The notes under the pieces are model-generated. The model saw only the letters and a program-made list of their open reading frames with translations. It was not told the DNA's origin and did no database searches. Below are positions 15,228-22,435 of a stretch of DNA of 64,000 nucleotides, in pieces. Both the position numbers and the translations under genes were made by a program. Within the stretch, counting starts at the first letter, position 1, and every line of letters starts with the position of its first letter. The stretch is from CAZBDU01 sp964490725 (GTDB lineage: Bacteria > Spirochaetota > Spirochaetia > SZUA-6 > DRHE01), in the NCBI GenBank assembly GCA_964490725.1, contig CAZBDU010000018.1:1-64000 (forward strand), given 5' to 3'.

Positions 15228-17378
15228 CTACCGCCCCGGCCGCGGTCGCCTGCCCGGCGGGACGCCTCTCGGGGAGCCGCCGCGCGGAGCGCGGGCGGCG
15301 CGCCGGGAGTTCAGGATGGCCAGCAGCGCCACCCCCATGTCGGCGAACACCGCCTCCCACATGGTGGCGGCTCCGGCGATCCCCAGCGCCACGAACGCGC
15401 CCTTGATCAGGAACGCCAGGGCCACATTCTGCCAGACGATCCGGTGGGTTCGTCCGGCCAGCCGGACGGCCTCCGCCACCTTCAGGGGGGAATCGTTCAT
15501 CAGCACCACGTCGGCGATGTCGATGGCCGCCTCAGAGCCGAACTCCCCCATGGCTATCCCCACGTCTGCGCGGGCGATCACCGGGGAATCGTTGATGCCG
15601 TCCCCCACGAAGGCGACGCGCTCCTGCCGGCCTGCCCGCTGCTTGATCTCCTCCAGGGCCGCCACCTTCTGCTCAGGCAGAAGCTCCGCAGCCACTGCGT
15701 CCAGACCCAGCCGCCTCTGCACCGCCTCGGCCGCGGCGGCGCTGTCTCCGGTGAGCATGCGCAGCTGCCGGATCCCCAGGGACCTCAAGGAGCGCACCGC
15801 TGCAGCGGCCTCGGGCTTGAGCCGGTCTCCCACCACCAGGTAGCCGGCGTACCTGCCGTCCGCGGCCACGTGAACGATCGTCCCCTGGATGGCGCAGGCC
15901 TGCTTGGAATGGCTCACCCCTTCGTCGTGCAGCAAGGCGTCGTTGCCGGCGATCAGGACGCGGCCGTTGCAGCGTACCCAAACGCCGCGGCCGGGCCTTT
16001 CCTCCTGCGCCTCCACGGCGGGCGGGTGGAAGCCGGTGCAGGCCTCCACGATCGACTGGGCGATGGGGTGATTCGAGTGCGACTCCGCCGCCGCCGCCAG
16101 CTCCAGGAGCTCCCGGTGGCTGAAGCCCGCCGCCGGCACCGCCTCCAGGAGACGGAAGGAGCCCTCGGTGAGAGTGCCGGTCTTGTCGAAGACTACCGTG
16201 GTGACCGCCCGCAGGGCGTCCAGGTAGTTGGAGCCCTTCACCAGGATGCCGGCCCTGGAGGCGGCGCCGATGCCGCCGAAGTAGCCCAGGGGAATGCTCA
16301 CCACCAGGGCGCAGGGGCAGGAGATCACCAGCAGGATCAACGCCCGGTAGAGCCAGGCGCCCAAGGTGGCCCCGGGCACCAGCAGGGGCGGGAGCAGCGC
16401 CACCGCCGCGGCCAGCCCGACCACCACCGGCGTATAGACCCGGGCGAAGCGCGTGATGAAGCGCTCGGTTCTGGCCTTGCGGGTGACCGCGTTCTGCACC
16501 AGATGCATCACCCGGGCGATCGAAGACTGCTCGAAGGGGCGATTCACGCGTACCGCCAGCACCGCCGTCTTGTTGATGGTGCCGGCGTGGACCTCCTCAC
16601 CGGCGGCCACCCGGCGCGGCACCGGTTCGCCGGTGAGAGCGGAGGTGTCCACCCGCGAGACGCCCCCCAGGACTTCGCCGTCCAGGGGGATCTTCTCGCC
16701 CGGCTTCACCACGACCACGTCCCCTACCTGCACGGTTTGCGGGTCCACGACCTTCAGGGCGCCGTCCACGCGCAGGTTGGCGGTCTGAGGCCGGGCCGCC
16801 AGCAGCGCGCTCACCGAGGCGCGGGAGCGGCTCACCGAGAGCTCCTGCAGGAACTCCCCCACCTTGTAGAAGATCATGACGCCGGCCGCCTCGGGCATCT
16901 GGTGGATGGCGATGGCCCCCACGGTGGCCACGGTCATCAGGAAGTGCTCGTCGAACACCCGCCCGTGGACGATGTTGCGGGCCGCCGTGTAGAGCACCCT
17001 CCAGCCGCTCAGCAGATACGCGGAGCCCAGGAGCGCCGCGGGCAGCAGGCCGGCCACCGCTCCGCCGAGGCGCCCTTCCAGAACGAAACCGGCGGCGAAC
17101 AGCGCCACCGAGAGAAGGATCAGCGCCACCTGCCGGCGGACATCCAGCTCGGCGGACTGGCCTGAGCTTCGCTGCTCGGCGGCGGGCTCGACCTTCACCT
17201 CCGGCTCGACCCGTTCGATCTCCCGCAGCACCTCCTCCATGCTGTCCGTGTCGACGGCCAGCGTGGAGGTGGCGAAATCCACCGACACCGAGCGCACCCC
17301 CTTCAGCCTGGAGAGGCTCTGTTCGAGATCCAGCGCGCAGCTGGCGCAGTCCAGGTTCCTAAGCGTGTACCGTTCGAT
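15228..17378 (-). CDS. cadA: Heavy-metal P1B-type ATPase (Cd/Zn/Pb efflux), with non-canonical start
   Basis: This inner-membrane pump exports divalent soft metals with ATP. The product has an N-terminal HMA domain with CASC, the P1B metal-site motif SCPCAL in the membrane, the phosphorylation site DKTGTLTEG, TGEPVP, the HP motif (SNHP), TGDS, and GDGINDSP. These place it with ZntA/CadA. The HMA domain has no ATG, GTG or TTG ahead of it: the first standard start is GTG 17297, after the CASC. The only codon with a well-placed ribosome binding site (GGGAGG at 17390-17385, six bases away) is ATC at 17378, which would give a normal N-terminus. ATC initiation or a single-base error is likely. It overlaps the end of the ArsR gene by 20 bases. 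Confidence 0.88.
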   Translation of the reverse strand: MERYTLRNLDCASCALDLEQSLSRLKGVRSVSVDFATSTLAVDTDSMEEVLREIERVEPEVKVEPAAEQRSSGQSAELDVRRQVALILLSVALFAAGFVLEGRLGGAVAGLLPAALLGSAYLLSGWRVLYTAARNIVHGRVFDEHFLMTVATVGAIAIHQMPEAAGVMIFYKVGEFLQELSVSRSRASVSALLAARPQTANLRVDGALKVVDPQTVQVGDVVVVKPGEKIPLDGEVLGGVSRVDTSALTGEPVPRRVAAGEEVHAGTINKTAVLAVRVNRPFEQSSIARVMHLVQNAVTRKARTERFITRFARVYTPVVVGLAAAVALLPPLLVPGATLGAWLYRALILLVISCPCALVVSIPLGYFGGIGAASRAGILVKGSNYLDALRAVTTVVFDKTGTLTEGSFRLLEAVPAAGFSHRELLELAAAAESHSNHPIAQSIVEACTGFHPPAVEAQEERPGRGVWVRCNGRVLIAGNDALLHDEGVSHSKQACAIQGTIVHVAADGRYAGYLVVGDRLKPEAAAAVRSLRSLGIRQLRMLTGDSAAAAEAVQRRLGLDAVAAELLPEQKVAALEEIKQRAGRQERVAFVGDGINDSPVIARADVGIAMGEFGSEAAIDIADVVLMNDSPLKVAEAVRLAGRTHRIVWQNVALAFLIKGAFVALGIAGAATMWEAVFADMGVALLAILNSRRAARAPRGGSPRGVPPGRRPRPGR

Positions 17379-17775
17379 GTTCGGCCTCCCGGGGCGTGTG
17401 CAGCACGAACCAGTCCTCGTGCAGGTGCACGAAGCCCTGCTCGAAGATGGTTTTCACGTGCGAGTCTTTCAGGGAATAGTAGACCACTTTGCCGTCCCGC
17501 CGGTGCTTCACCAGGTTTGCCTGCTTCAGGATACGGAGCTGGTGTGAGATGGCCGACTGGTTCATGTCCAGCAGAGCCGACAGGTCGCAGACGCACATCT
17601 GGGAGGACATCAGGGCGCAGAGGATCTTGATCCGCGTGCCGTCTCCGAATACCTTGAAGAAGTCAGCCAGGTCGTAGAGCACCTCCTCCGTGGGCATCTT
17701 GCCGTGCACCTCCCGGACGATTTCCTGGTGCACGGCCTGCGACCTGCAGACGTCGTTCTTCTTCGTACCGGTCAT
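17359..17775 (-). CDS. ArsR/SmtB-family metal-responsive repressor (CadC-like)
   Basis: The 138-residue winged-helix protein would repress the efflux operon until metal binds. It has the N-terminal Cys of CadC-type sensors (DVCRSQ) and the alpha-3 metal motif MCVCDLSALL, which together form the Cd/Pb/Bi site in CadC. The recognition helix NQSAISHQLRIL and the wing RRDGKVVYYSL follow. ATG 17775 lies six bases after GAGGAG. It is first in the operon with the P-type ATPase, and a promoter with overlapping palindrome lies just upstream (17795-17843). A typical Cd/Zn/Pb sensor is the best call; As(III) sensors use a different Cys motif (ELCVCDL with other spacing) and are less likely. Confidence 0.87.
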   Translation of the reverse strand: MTGTKKNDVCRSQAVHQEIVREVHGKMPTEEVLYDLADFFKVFGDGTRIKILCALMSSQMCVCDLSALLDMNQSAISHQLRILKQANLVKHRRDGKVVYYSLKDSHVKTIFEQGFVHLHEDWFVLHTPREAEHRTVHA

Positions 17776-17794
17776 AAACCGCTCCTCTGCTCAT

Positions 17795-17810
17795 ATGAGC
17801 AATTGTTCAT
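17795..17810. promoter_or_regulatory. Operator palindrome of the metal-efflux operon
   Basis: ATGAGCAATTGTTCAT is a 16-bp inverted repeat with a single mismatch. It covers the expected transcription start of the promoter at 17815-17843, the usual place for an ArsR/SmtB operator, and its TGAAC/GTTCA-like halves match the known style of such sites. Confidence 0.65.
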
Positions 17811-17814
17811 GCAT

Positions 17815-17843
17815 AGTATAGCGCTCCTGGGGGGGGCCGTCAA
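17815..17843 (-). promoter_or_regulatory. Promoter of the arsR-cadA operon
   Basis: Read on the minus strand: TTGACG (17843-17838), a 17-base spacer, TATACT (17820-17815). The start point near 17808 falls inside the palindrome at 17795-17810, so bound repressor would block initiation. Confidence 0.65.
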
Positions 17844-17938
17844 GACTGCGGGGCGGCAAAGAGCCGGAAGCAGGCGAAGCGGGCTTCCCTCTTCGGGGGC
17901 CTTCGCGGCATAATGACGGCAGCCAGGGAGGAGGCGGC

Positions 17939-18373
17939 ATGAAGCTGAGCGAGCTGGTCCGGCAGGGATACGCCGAAGAGCACGATTTGAACTGCGCCGA
18001 GACCATGCTGCGCGGTGCCAACGAAGTCTACGGATTGGGACTGGATGCGGGGGCGCTGAAGCTGGCCGCGGGGTTCGGCGGCGGCATGGGCATTGAATCC
18101 ACCTGCGGCGCGCTGATTGGGGGCGTGATGGTGCTGGGCGGGCTGTTCACGCGCCGGCGAGGGCACGACAGCCCGCGCCTCAAGGAGCTCTGCGCCGAGT
18201 TCCTGAACCGGTACCGTCTGAAGATGGGCGCCGTGGACTGCGCTCCCCTGAAGGAACGCTACCGCAGCGAAGAGACCAAATGCCGTGAGGTGGTGCGCCG
18301 GGCCGCGGAGACCCTGGAGGAGATCGTTTCCCGGGAGCTGCCTCCGGCTGCACCGGGCGCGCATTCCCGCTGA
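17939..18373 (+). CDS. C_GCAxxG_C_C family protein
   Basis: Members of this small family share a conserved Cys pattern and are thought to be redox or metal-binding proteins, often annotated as split-soret-like; the function is not established. The 144-residue product shows the early Cys in LNCAETM, the STCGALIGG core motif, and later Cys at LCAEF, VDCAPL and TKCREV. It is predicted to be soluble. ATG follows GGGAGGAGG at a good distance. It is divergent from the metal-efflux operon, with 164 bases between the starts, and could share metal-stress regulation, but no second operator is visible. Confidence 0.75.
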   Translation: MKLSELVRQGYAEEHDLNCAETMLRGANEVYGLGLDAGALKLAAGFGGGMGIESTCGALIGGVMVLGGLFTRRRGHDSPRLKELCAEFLNRYRLKMGAVDCAPLKERYRSEETKCREVVRRAAETLEEIVSRELPPAAPGAHSR

Positions 18374-18479
18374 ACGCCGCGGCGCCCAGGATATAGGACA
18401 GCTCCCGCACCCAGACGAGCTCGTAGACCGGCGCGGCGGCGCCTGACAGGGCGAAGAGAACCAGCAGCGGAGCTGTGAG
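18370..18479 (-). pseudogene. Remnant of a spermidine-synthase-like membrane protein N-terminus
   Basis: The minus strand reads LTAPLLVLFALSGAAAPVYE followed by LVWVRELSYILGAAAF, the usual N-terminal membrane segment of fused MFS/spermidine-synthase proteins (FALSGAAALVYEVVWVR in the family). There is no start codon upstream in frame, and similarity stops after about 37 residues where the C_GCAxxG gene begins. It is a gene fragment left by a deletion. The rest of the interval 18480-18602 holds nothing I recognise. Confidence 0.5.
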
Positions 18480-18602
18480 CGCGCGTGCGCCCGGATTGGC
18501 GGAAGACCGGATAGGACGGCGGACCCCTTCCCCTGAAGATGTCTCTACGGCGCCTCCCCTGTGGCGGCCGCCCCGGCGGGTGTCAACGCGGCCGCCCGGG
18601 CC

Positions 18603-19073
18603 TCACTCCGCAGGTTTCCGGCCCAGCTCCGCGAGCGTGATCAGGTGGTTGCGCTCTTCCCGGATGATCTCCTCCACCACCTGACGGTGCCGTTCCCGCA
18701 GGAGGTCGGCCATCTGCTGCTGCAGCGCGAGCTGCTCCTTCTCGAAGTCCGCGGCCAGCTCCAGGGCGTCGCGGTCGCCGCGGGACGCTTCCGCCCGGCG
18801 GTGGGCGTGAGACTCGCCCCCGTCCCCGCTCAAAGCCTCCAGGTAGTCGACGTACTCGTCAGGGTACTGTGCGGGCTGCGGGCCCCGCTCGAGCTCCTCC
18901 AGCATCGCCTGGAAGCGTTCGTGATGGTGGCGCTCCTCCCCTGCCAGCCTCCGGAAGCCTTCCTGGATGCGCGCATCCTGCGCCAGCGCGGTCAACCGCT
19001 TGTAGAGCTGGATGCCGCTGCCCTCGTCCGCCACCGCCACCCGGGCCAGCTCGGCCACGTCGAACTGTCGCAT
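18603..19073 (-). CDS. Ferritin-like/rubrerythrin-type diiron protein
   Basis: The 156-residue product is all-helical and shows ferritin-like metal-binding motifs: an early Glu in VADEGSGIQLYKRL, EERHHHERF in the second helix, then FEKEQLALQQ and REERNHLITL in the last two. Such proteins bind two irons and often act against peroxide or oxygen stress. The C-terminal rubredoxin domain of true rubrerythrin is absent. ATG follows GAGGAGGA by six bases. It is divergent from the two-component operon, and the direct repeats at 19156-19184 lie between the two promoters. Confidence 0.7.
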   Translation of the reverse strand: MRQFDVAELARVAVADEGSGIQLYKRLTALAQDARIQEGFRRLAGEERHHHERFQAMLEELERGPQPAQYPDEYVDYLEALSGDGGESHAHRRAEASRGDRDALELAADFEKEQLALQQQMADLLRERHRQVVEEIIREERNHLITLAELGRKPAE

Positions 19074-19106
19074 GCCCGTCCTCCTCGACTGGTTCGTCTC
19101 CCACTC

Positions 19107-19112
19107 ATTATA
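19107..19112 (-). promoter_or_regulatory. -10 element of the ferritin-like gene
   Basis: The minus strand reads TATAAT exactly, 34 bases before the start codon. No good -35 is found 16-18 bases upstream, so this promoter may need an activator. Confidence 0.45.
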
Positions 19113-19155
19113 GTGGAGGCGGCCGCCTGCCGCACTGGGGCGAGCTGTCCTTCAT

Positions 19156-19200
19156 CCGTGACCGCACCGTGACTCTTTCGTGACCTCCCGAGCCTATGTT
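19156..19200 (+). promoter_or_regulatory. Triple 11-bp-spaced direct repeat and -10 ahead of the two-component operon
   Basis: CCGTGAC (19156-19162), CCGTGAC (19167-19173) and TCGTGAC (19178-19184) recur every 11 bases with 4-base spacers. They are followed after exactly ten bases by TATGTT (19195-19200). This is the layout of a PhoB/OmpR-type box replacing the -35. The same repeat pair with the same ten-base distance precedes the lipoprotein at 21550. Self-regulation by the response regulator encoded just downstream is the simplest reading. Confidence 0.65.
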
Positions 19201-19255
19201 GAGGGGAAGAGTTTCGTGGACGGCGAGGTTCGCGGATACTACAATGGTGGAGACG

Positions 19256-19972
19256 ATGAGACGAAAGAGGGTGCTGATCATCGAGGACGATACGAAAATC
19301 GTGGAGCTGCTGTCCCTGCACCTGGGGGACATCGGCTTCGAGGTGGAGGCGGCCACCTCGGGGATCAAGGGGCTGAAGCGGGCCCTGGAGAGCGAGTACG
19401 CCCTCATCATCCTCGATCTGATGCTGCCAGGTCTGGACGGCATGGAGGTGTGCAAGCGCATCCGGGCCGGTCAGAATCAGACGCCGATCCTCATGCTGAC
19501 AGCGCGCTCCGAGGAGCTGGACAAGGTGCTGGGCCTGGAGCTGGGCGCCGACGACTATCTGACCAAGCCCTTCAGCATCCGGGAGCTGCTGGCAAGGGTG
19601 AAGGCGGTGACGCGGCGGACCACCCTGGCGGGCGAGGTGGACCGGGGTGCGGGAGAGCCCATTACGGTGGGAGAGCTCGCCATCGATCCGGACAAGCGCA
19701 TGGTCTTTGCGGCGGGAAACCCGGTGGATCTGACCGCCAAGGAGTACGACTTGCTGCTCCTGTTCGCCACCAACCCGGGGCGGGCTTTCAACCGCCAGCA
19801 GCTGCTGGACCAGGTGTGGGGCTATCAGTTCGAGGGCTACCAGCACACCGTGAATTCGCACATCAACCGGCTGCGGGCCAAGATCGAGCCGGACCGTGCG
19901 CATCCCACCTACATCAAGACCGTGTGGGGGTACGGTTACCGGTTTGCCCAGCCCGAAGAGCTCGTCCCGTGA
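19256..19972 (+). CDS. OmpR/PhoB-family response regulator
   Basis: The 238-residue product has a receiver domain with the acidic pair (Glu10, Asp11), phosphoacceptor Asp54 (ILDLMLPG) and Lys104 (LTKPF). A winged-helix DNA-binding domain follows (LTAKEYDLLLLF ... NRQQLLDQVWGY ... VNSHINRLRAKI ... IKTVWGYGYRF). It would bind tandem half-sites on DNA once phosphorylated. ATG 19256 is chosen because homology starts MRRKRVLIIED; ATG 19244 is also possible. The stop overlaps the start of the kinase gene (GTGA), so the two are coupled. The direct repeats at 19156 and 21480 are the likely targets. Confidence 0.93.
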   Translation: MRRKRVLIIEDDTKIVELLSLHLGDIGFEVEAATSGIKGLKRALESEYALIILDLMLPGLDGMEVCKRIRAGQNQTPILMLTARSEELDKVLGLELGADDYLTKPFSIRELLARVKAVTRRTTLAGEVDRGAGEPITVGELAIDPDKRMVFAAGNPVDLTAKEYDLLLLFATNPGRAFNRQQLLDQVWGYQFEGYQHTVNSHINRLRAKIEPDRAHPTYIKTVWGYGYRFAQPEELVP

Positions 19973-21444
19973 GGCGCTTTCTCACCGGATTCTACGCCCG
20001 CATCTCGCTGCTCTTCCTGGTGCTCCTGCTCGCCATGGGCACGGTCCAGGTCCTGCTCACCATCCGGATCGCGGACCTGCGGCAGGTGGAGGTGGACCAG
20101 CTCGTCAACTGGGACCTGGCCCGGGACATGGCGGCGGAAATCGAGCCGCAGCTGGGCAGTCCCGCCGACCCCGGCGACATCGGCTCCATCATCCACTACA
20201 TGATGGTTCTCAACCCCACGGTGGAGATCTACCTGCTGGACGCGCAGGGAAGGATCCGTGCCTTCTTTGCCGAGCCGGGCAAGGAGGTCAGGGCCGGAAG
20301 AGTGGCCCTGGAACCGATCCGCGAGTTCCTGGCCCCCGGCGCCCGGCGGCGCATCCCGATCTACGGCGAGGACCCCCGGCAGCCCGGCACGCGCAAGCAC
20401 TTCTCGGCGGCCGCCCTCACCTTCGGCGACGGCTCCCCGGGCTACCTCTACATCGTGCTCCGTTCCAGCGGCTACGACATGGCAGCAAGCGGCCTGCGGG
20501 AGCGCTACCTGGCCGCCGCGCTCACCCGGGGGCTGGTGCTGGCGGTGGTGTTCGTGGGGGTGGTGGGGCTGGCGCTGTTCGCCCTGCTCACCAGGCGGCT
20601 GCAGGCCGTGGCCCGCTCGGTGCGCGCCTTCGAAGGCGGCGACTATGCCCGGCGGGTGAAGGTCACCGGAGGCGACGAGATCGGGGACCTGGGCAGGGCC
20701 TTCAACAGCATGGCCGGCACCATCACCGCCAGCATGGAGAAGCTCAGGCAGACGGACCGCCTCCGGCGCGAGCTGGTGGCGAACGTCTCCCACGACCTGC
20801 GCAGCCCTCTGACCTCGATCCAGGGCTACGTGGAAACGTTGCTCATGAAGCAGGAAAGCCTGGAGGGCGCGCAGCTCCGCAAGTACCTGAAGATCATCCT
20901 GGCCGAGGCCACCCGGCTGAACCGCCTGGTTCACGAGCTCTTCGAGCTGTCGAAGCTCGACGCCCGGCAGGTCGCCCCGCGGATCGAGGGCTTCTCCCTC
21001 ACCGAGCTCATCCAGGACGTCATCGTGACCTACGCCCCCCGAGCCCGCCAGCAGGGGATCCGCCTCAGCGCCGAGCTGCCCGAGCGGCTGGTCCCCGTGC
21101 TGGGCGACATCCATCTGATCGAACGGGTCCTCTCGAACCTTCTCGACAACGCCCTGGCCTTCACTCCCGCCGGCGGAGTGGTCCGACTGGAGCTGGAAGA
21201 GCTGGACGGACGGGTGCGGGTGAGCGTGGTGGACAGCGGCCAGGGGATCGCCAGGGAGGATCTGCCCTTCATCTTCGAGCGCTTCTACACCAGCGACAAG
21301 AGCCGCTCCCGCCTCAGGGGAGGAAGCGGGCTGGGGCTGGCCATCGCCCAGAAGATTCTGGAGCTCCACGGGGGGGGCATGGAGGTGGAGAGCGAGCCGG
21401 ATCGGGGCAGCGCCTTCCGCTTCGAGCTCCCGGCCGAGGGCTGA
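19969..21444 (+). CDS. Sensor histidine kinase
   Basis: This is the partner of the response regulator, in the inner membrane. The 491-residue product has a membrane segment at about 11-31, an extracytoplasmic region (about 32-183), a second membrane segment (184-207), HAMP (208-260), and a dimerisation domain with phospho-His275 in NVSHDLRSPLTS. A catalytic ATP-binding domain shows N box LLDNAL, G1 DSGQGI, F box FIFERFY and G2 GGSGLGLAI. The GTG start overlaps the regulator stop by four bases. The signal is unknown; the extracytoplasmic region has no domain I recognise. Confidence 0.92.
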   Translation: MRRFLTGFYARISLLFLVLLLAMGTVQVLLTIRIADLRQVEVDQLVNWDLARDMAAEIEPQLGSPADPGDIGSIIHYMMVLNPTVEIYLLDAQGRIRAFFAEPGKEVRAGRVALEPIREFLAPGARRRIPIYGEDPRQPGTRKHFSAAALTFGDGSPGYLYIVLRSSGYDMAASGLRERYLAAALTRGLVLAVVFVGVVGLALFALLTRRLQAVARSVRAFEGGDYARRVKVTGGDEIGDLGRAFNSMAGTITASMEKLRQTDRLRRELVANVSHDLRSPLTSIQGYVETLLMKQESLEGAQLRKYLKIILAEATRLNRLVHELFELSKLDARQVAPRIEGFSLTELIQDVIVTYAPRARQQGIRLSAELPERLVPVLGDIHLIERVLSNLLDNALAFTPAGGVVRLELEELDGRVRVSVVDSGQGIAREDLPFIFERFYTSDKSRSRLRGGSGLGLAIAQKILELHGGGMEVESEPDRGSAFRFELPAEG

Positions 21445-21479
21445 GCGTTGGCCCTGGGGGTGAGAGTCTTTTCATGCGG

Positions 21480-21513
21480 CCGTGACCGTTTCGTGACGGC
21501 GCCTCCGTAGCTT
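21480..21513 (+). promoter_or_regulatory. Paired direct repeat and -10 ahead of the spondin-domain lipoprotein
   Basis: CCGTGAC (21480-21486), four bases, TCGTGAC (21491-21497), then ten bases to TAGCTT (21508-21513). The repeats, their 11-bp period and the ten-base gap to the -10 copy those at 19167-19200. The gene is probably a target of the adjacent response regulator. Confidence 0.6.
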
Positions 21514-21549
21514 CGGGGTAGACGAACCGAAACACCAGGAGGTGTCGAG

Positions 21550-22338
21550 ATGAAGAGGTTGATCTATGTGACGGCGCTCCCGGTGCTGGCTGCCTTCGTT
21601 CTTGCAGGCTGCGCCGGCACCGGGGCGATGCACGACACGAGCGCCGCCTCCGGCAAGAGCATGTCGGGAGAGAGCATGTCCGGCATGGAAGAGAAGAGCG
21701 ACATGGGGGAGACAGCCATGGGGGGGGCCGAAGCGCACTTCACGGTGCGCGTGGAGGTGCTGTCCGGAAGCAAGACCCCCCTGGCCCCCGTGGCCTGGGC
21801 CGTGTACGGCGGCGAGAACCCGCTGTTCCGGGAGGGCACCCGGACCCGCATCGAGGGCCTGGAGTCCCTGGCCGAGGACGGCAATCCCGCCGGGGTAGCC
21901 GCCTCGCTCGAGGCGCTACCGTCGGTGGCTGAAAGCGGCGTGACCGACACTCCAGACGGGGCCATGAACGCAGGACCGGCTGGGCCGGGAAGCGCCTACT
22001 CCTTCAGCTTCACCGCAACGGAGGGTGAGCGGCTCACCTTCGCGACGATGTACGTCCAGTCAAACGACCTGTTCTACAGCGCCGGGGCGCGGGGTATCGA
22101 GCTGTTCCGTGACGGCCAGCCGGTCTCCGGAGATCTCACCTCCCGGGTGGTGCTCTACGACGCCGGTACGGAGGTGAACGAGGAGCCCGGGGCAGGGGCC
22201 AACCAGGCGCCCCGGCAGAGCGCACCCGATACGGGCAGAGCGGAGAATCAGCCGGTTCAGCCCATCTCTGAGGTGCACGACATGTACCTGTACCCCGGTG
22301 TGAACCGGGTGCTTCGCGTGGTGGTGTCCGCGATGTGA
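21550..22338 (+). CDS. Spondin-domain lipoprotein
   Basis: The 262-residue product has a lipoprotein signal ending in LAGC (Cys about 21), then a Met/Ser/Gly-rich spacer (SGKSMSGESMSGMEEKSDMG) and a spondin_N-type beta-sandwich. The last shows the recurring LAPVAWAVYGG, LESLAEDGNPAG and SFSFTATEGERLTFATMY. Bacterial members are surface or periplasmic proteins of unknown role. ATG follows AGGAGGTGT. The upstream repeats suggest control by the adjacent two-component system. The C-terminal region holds a Pro/Gln/Glu-rich insert before the last strand. The Met-rich spacer could bind metal, but that is speculation. Confidence 0.75.
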   Translation: MKRLIYVTALPVLAAFVLAGCAGTGAMHDTSAASGKSMSGESMSGMEEKSDMGETAMGGAEAHFTVRVEVLSGSKTPLAPVAWAVYGGENPLFREGTRTRIEGLESLAEDGNPAGVAASLEALPSVAESGVTDTPDGAMNAGPAGPGSAYSFSFTATEGERLTFATMYVQSNDLFYSAGARGIELFRDGQPVSGDLTSRVVLYDAGTEVNEEPGAGANQAPRQSAPDTGRAENQPVQPISEVHDMYLYPGVNRVLRVVVSAM

Positions 22339-22398
22339 CCATCCGGCCGCAGGACGCCGGCGGCTCTTCCGCCGGCGGCTCCTGCGGGCTCTCTCATG

Positions 22399-22434
22399 GA
22401 GGAAAGCGAGGAAAGCGAGGAAAGCGAGGAAAGC
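22399..22434. repeat. Four tandem copies of a 9-bp unit containing a ribosome binding site
   Basis: GAGGAAAGC is repeated four times without error and ends one base before the ATG at 22436. Each copy contains GAGGA; only the last is correctly spaced for that ATG. Loss or gain of units leaves the last copy in place, so its effect on expression is uncertain, but such arrays are prone to slippage. Confidence 0.85.
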
Positions 22435-22435
22435 A

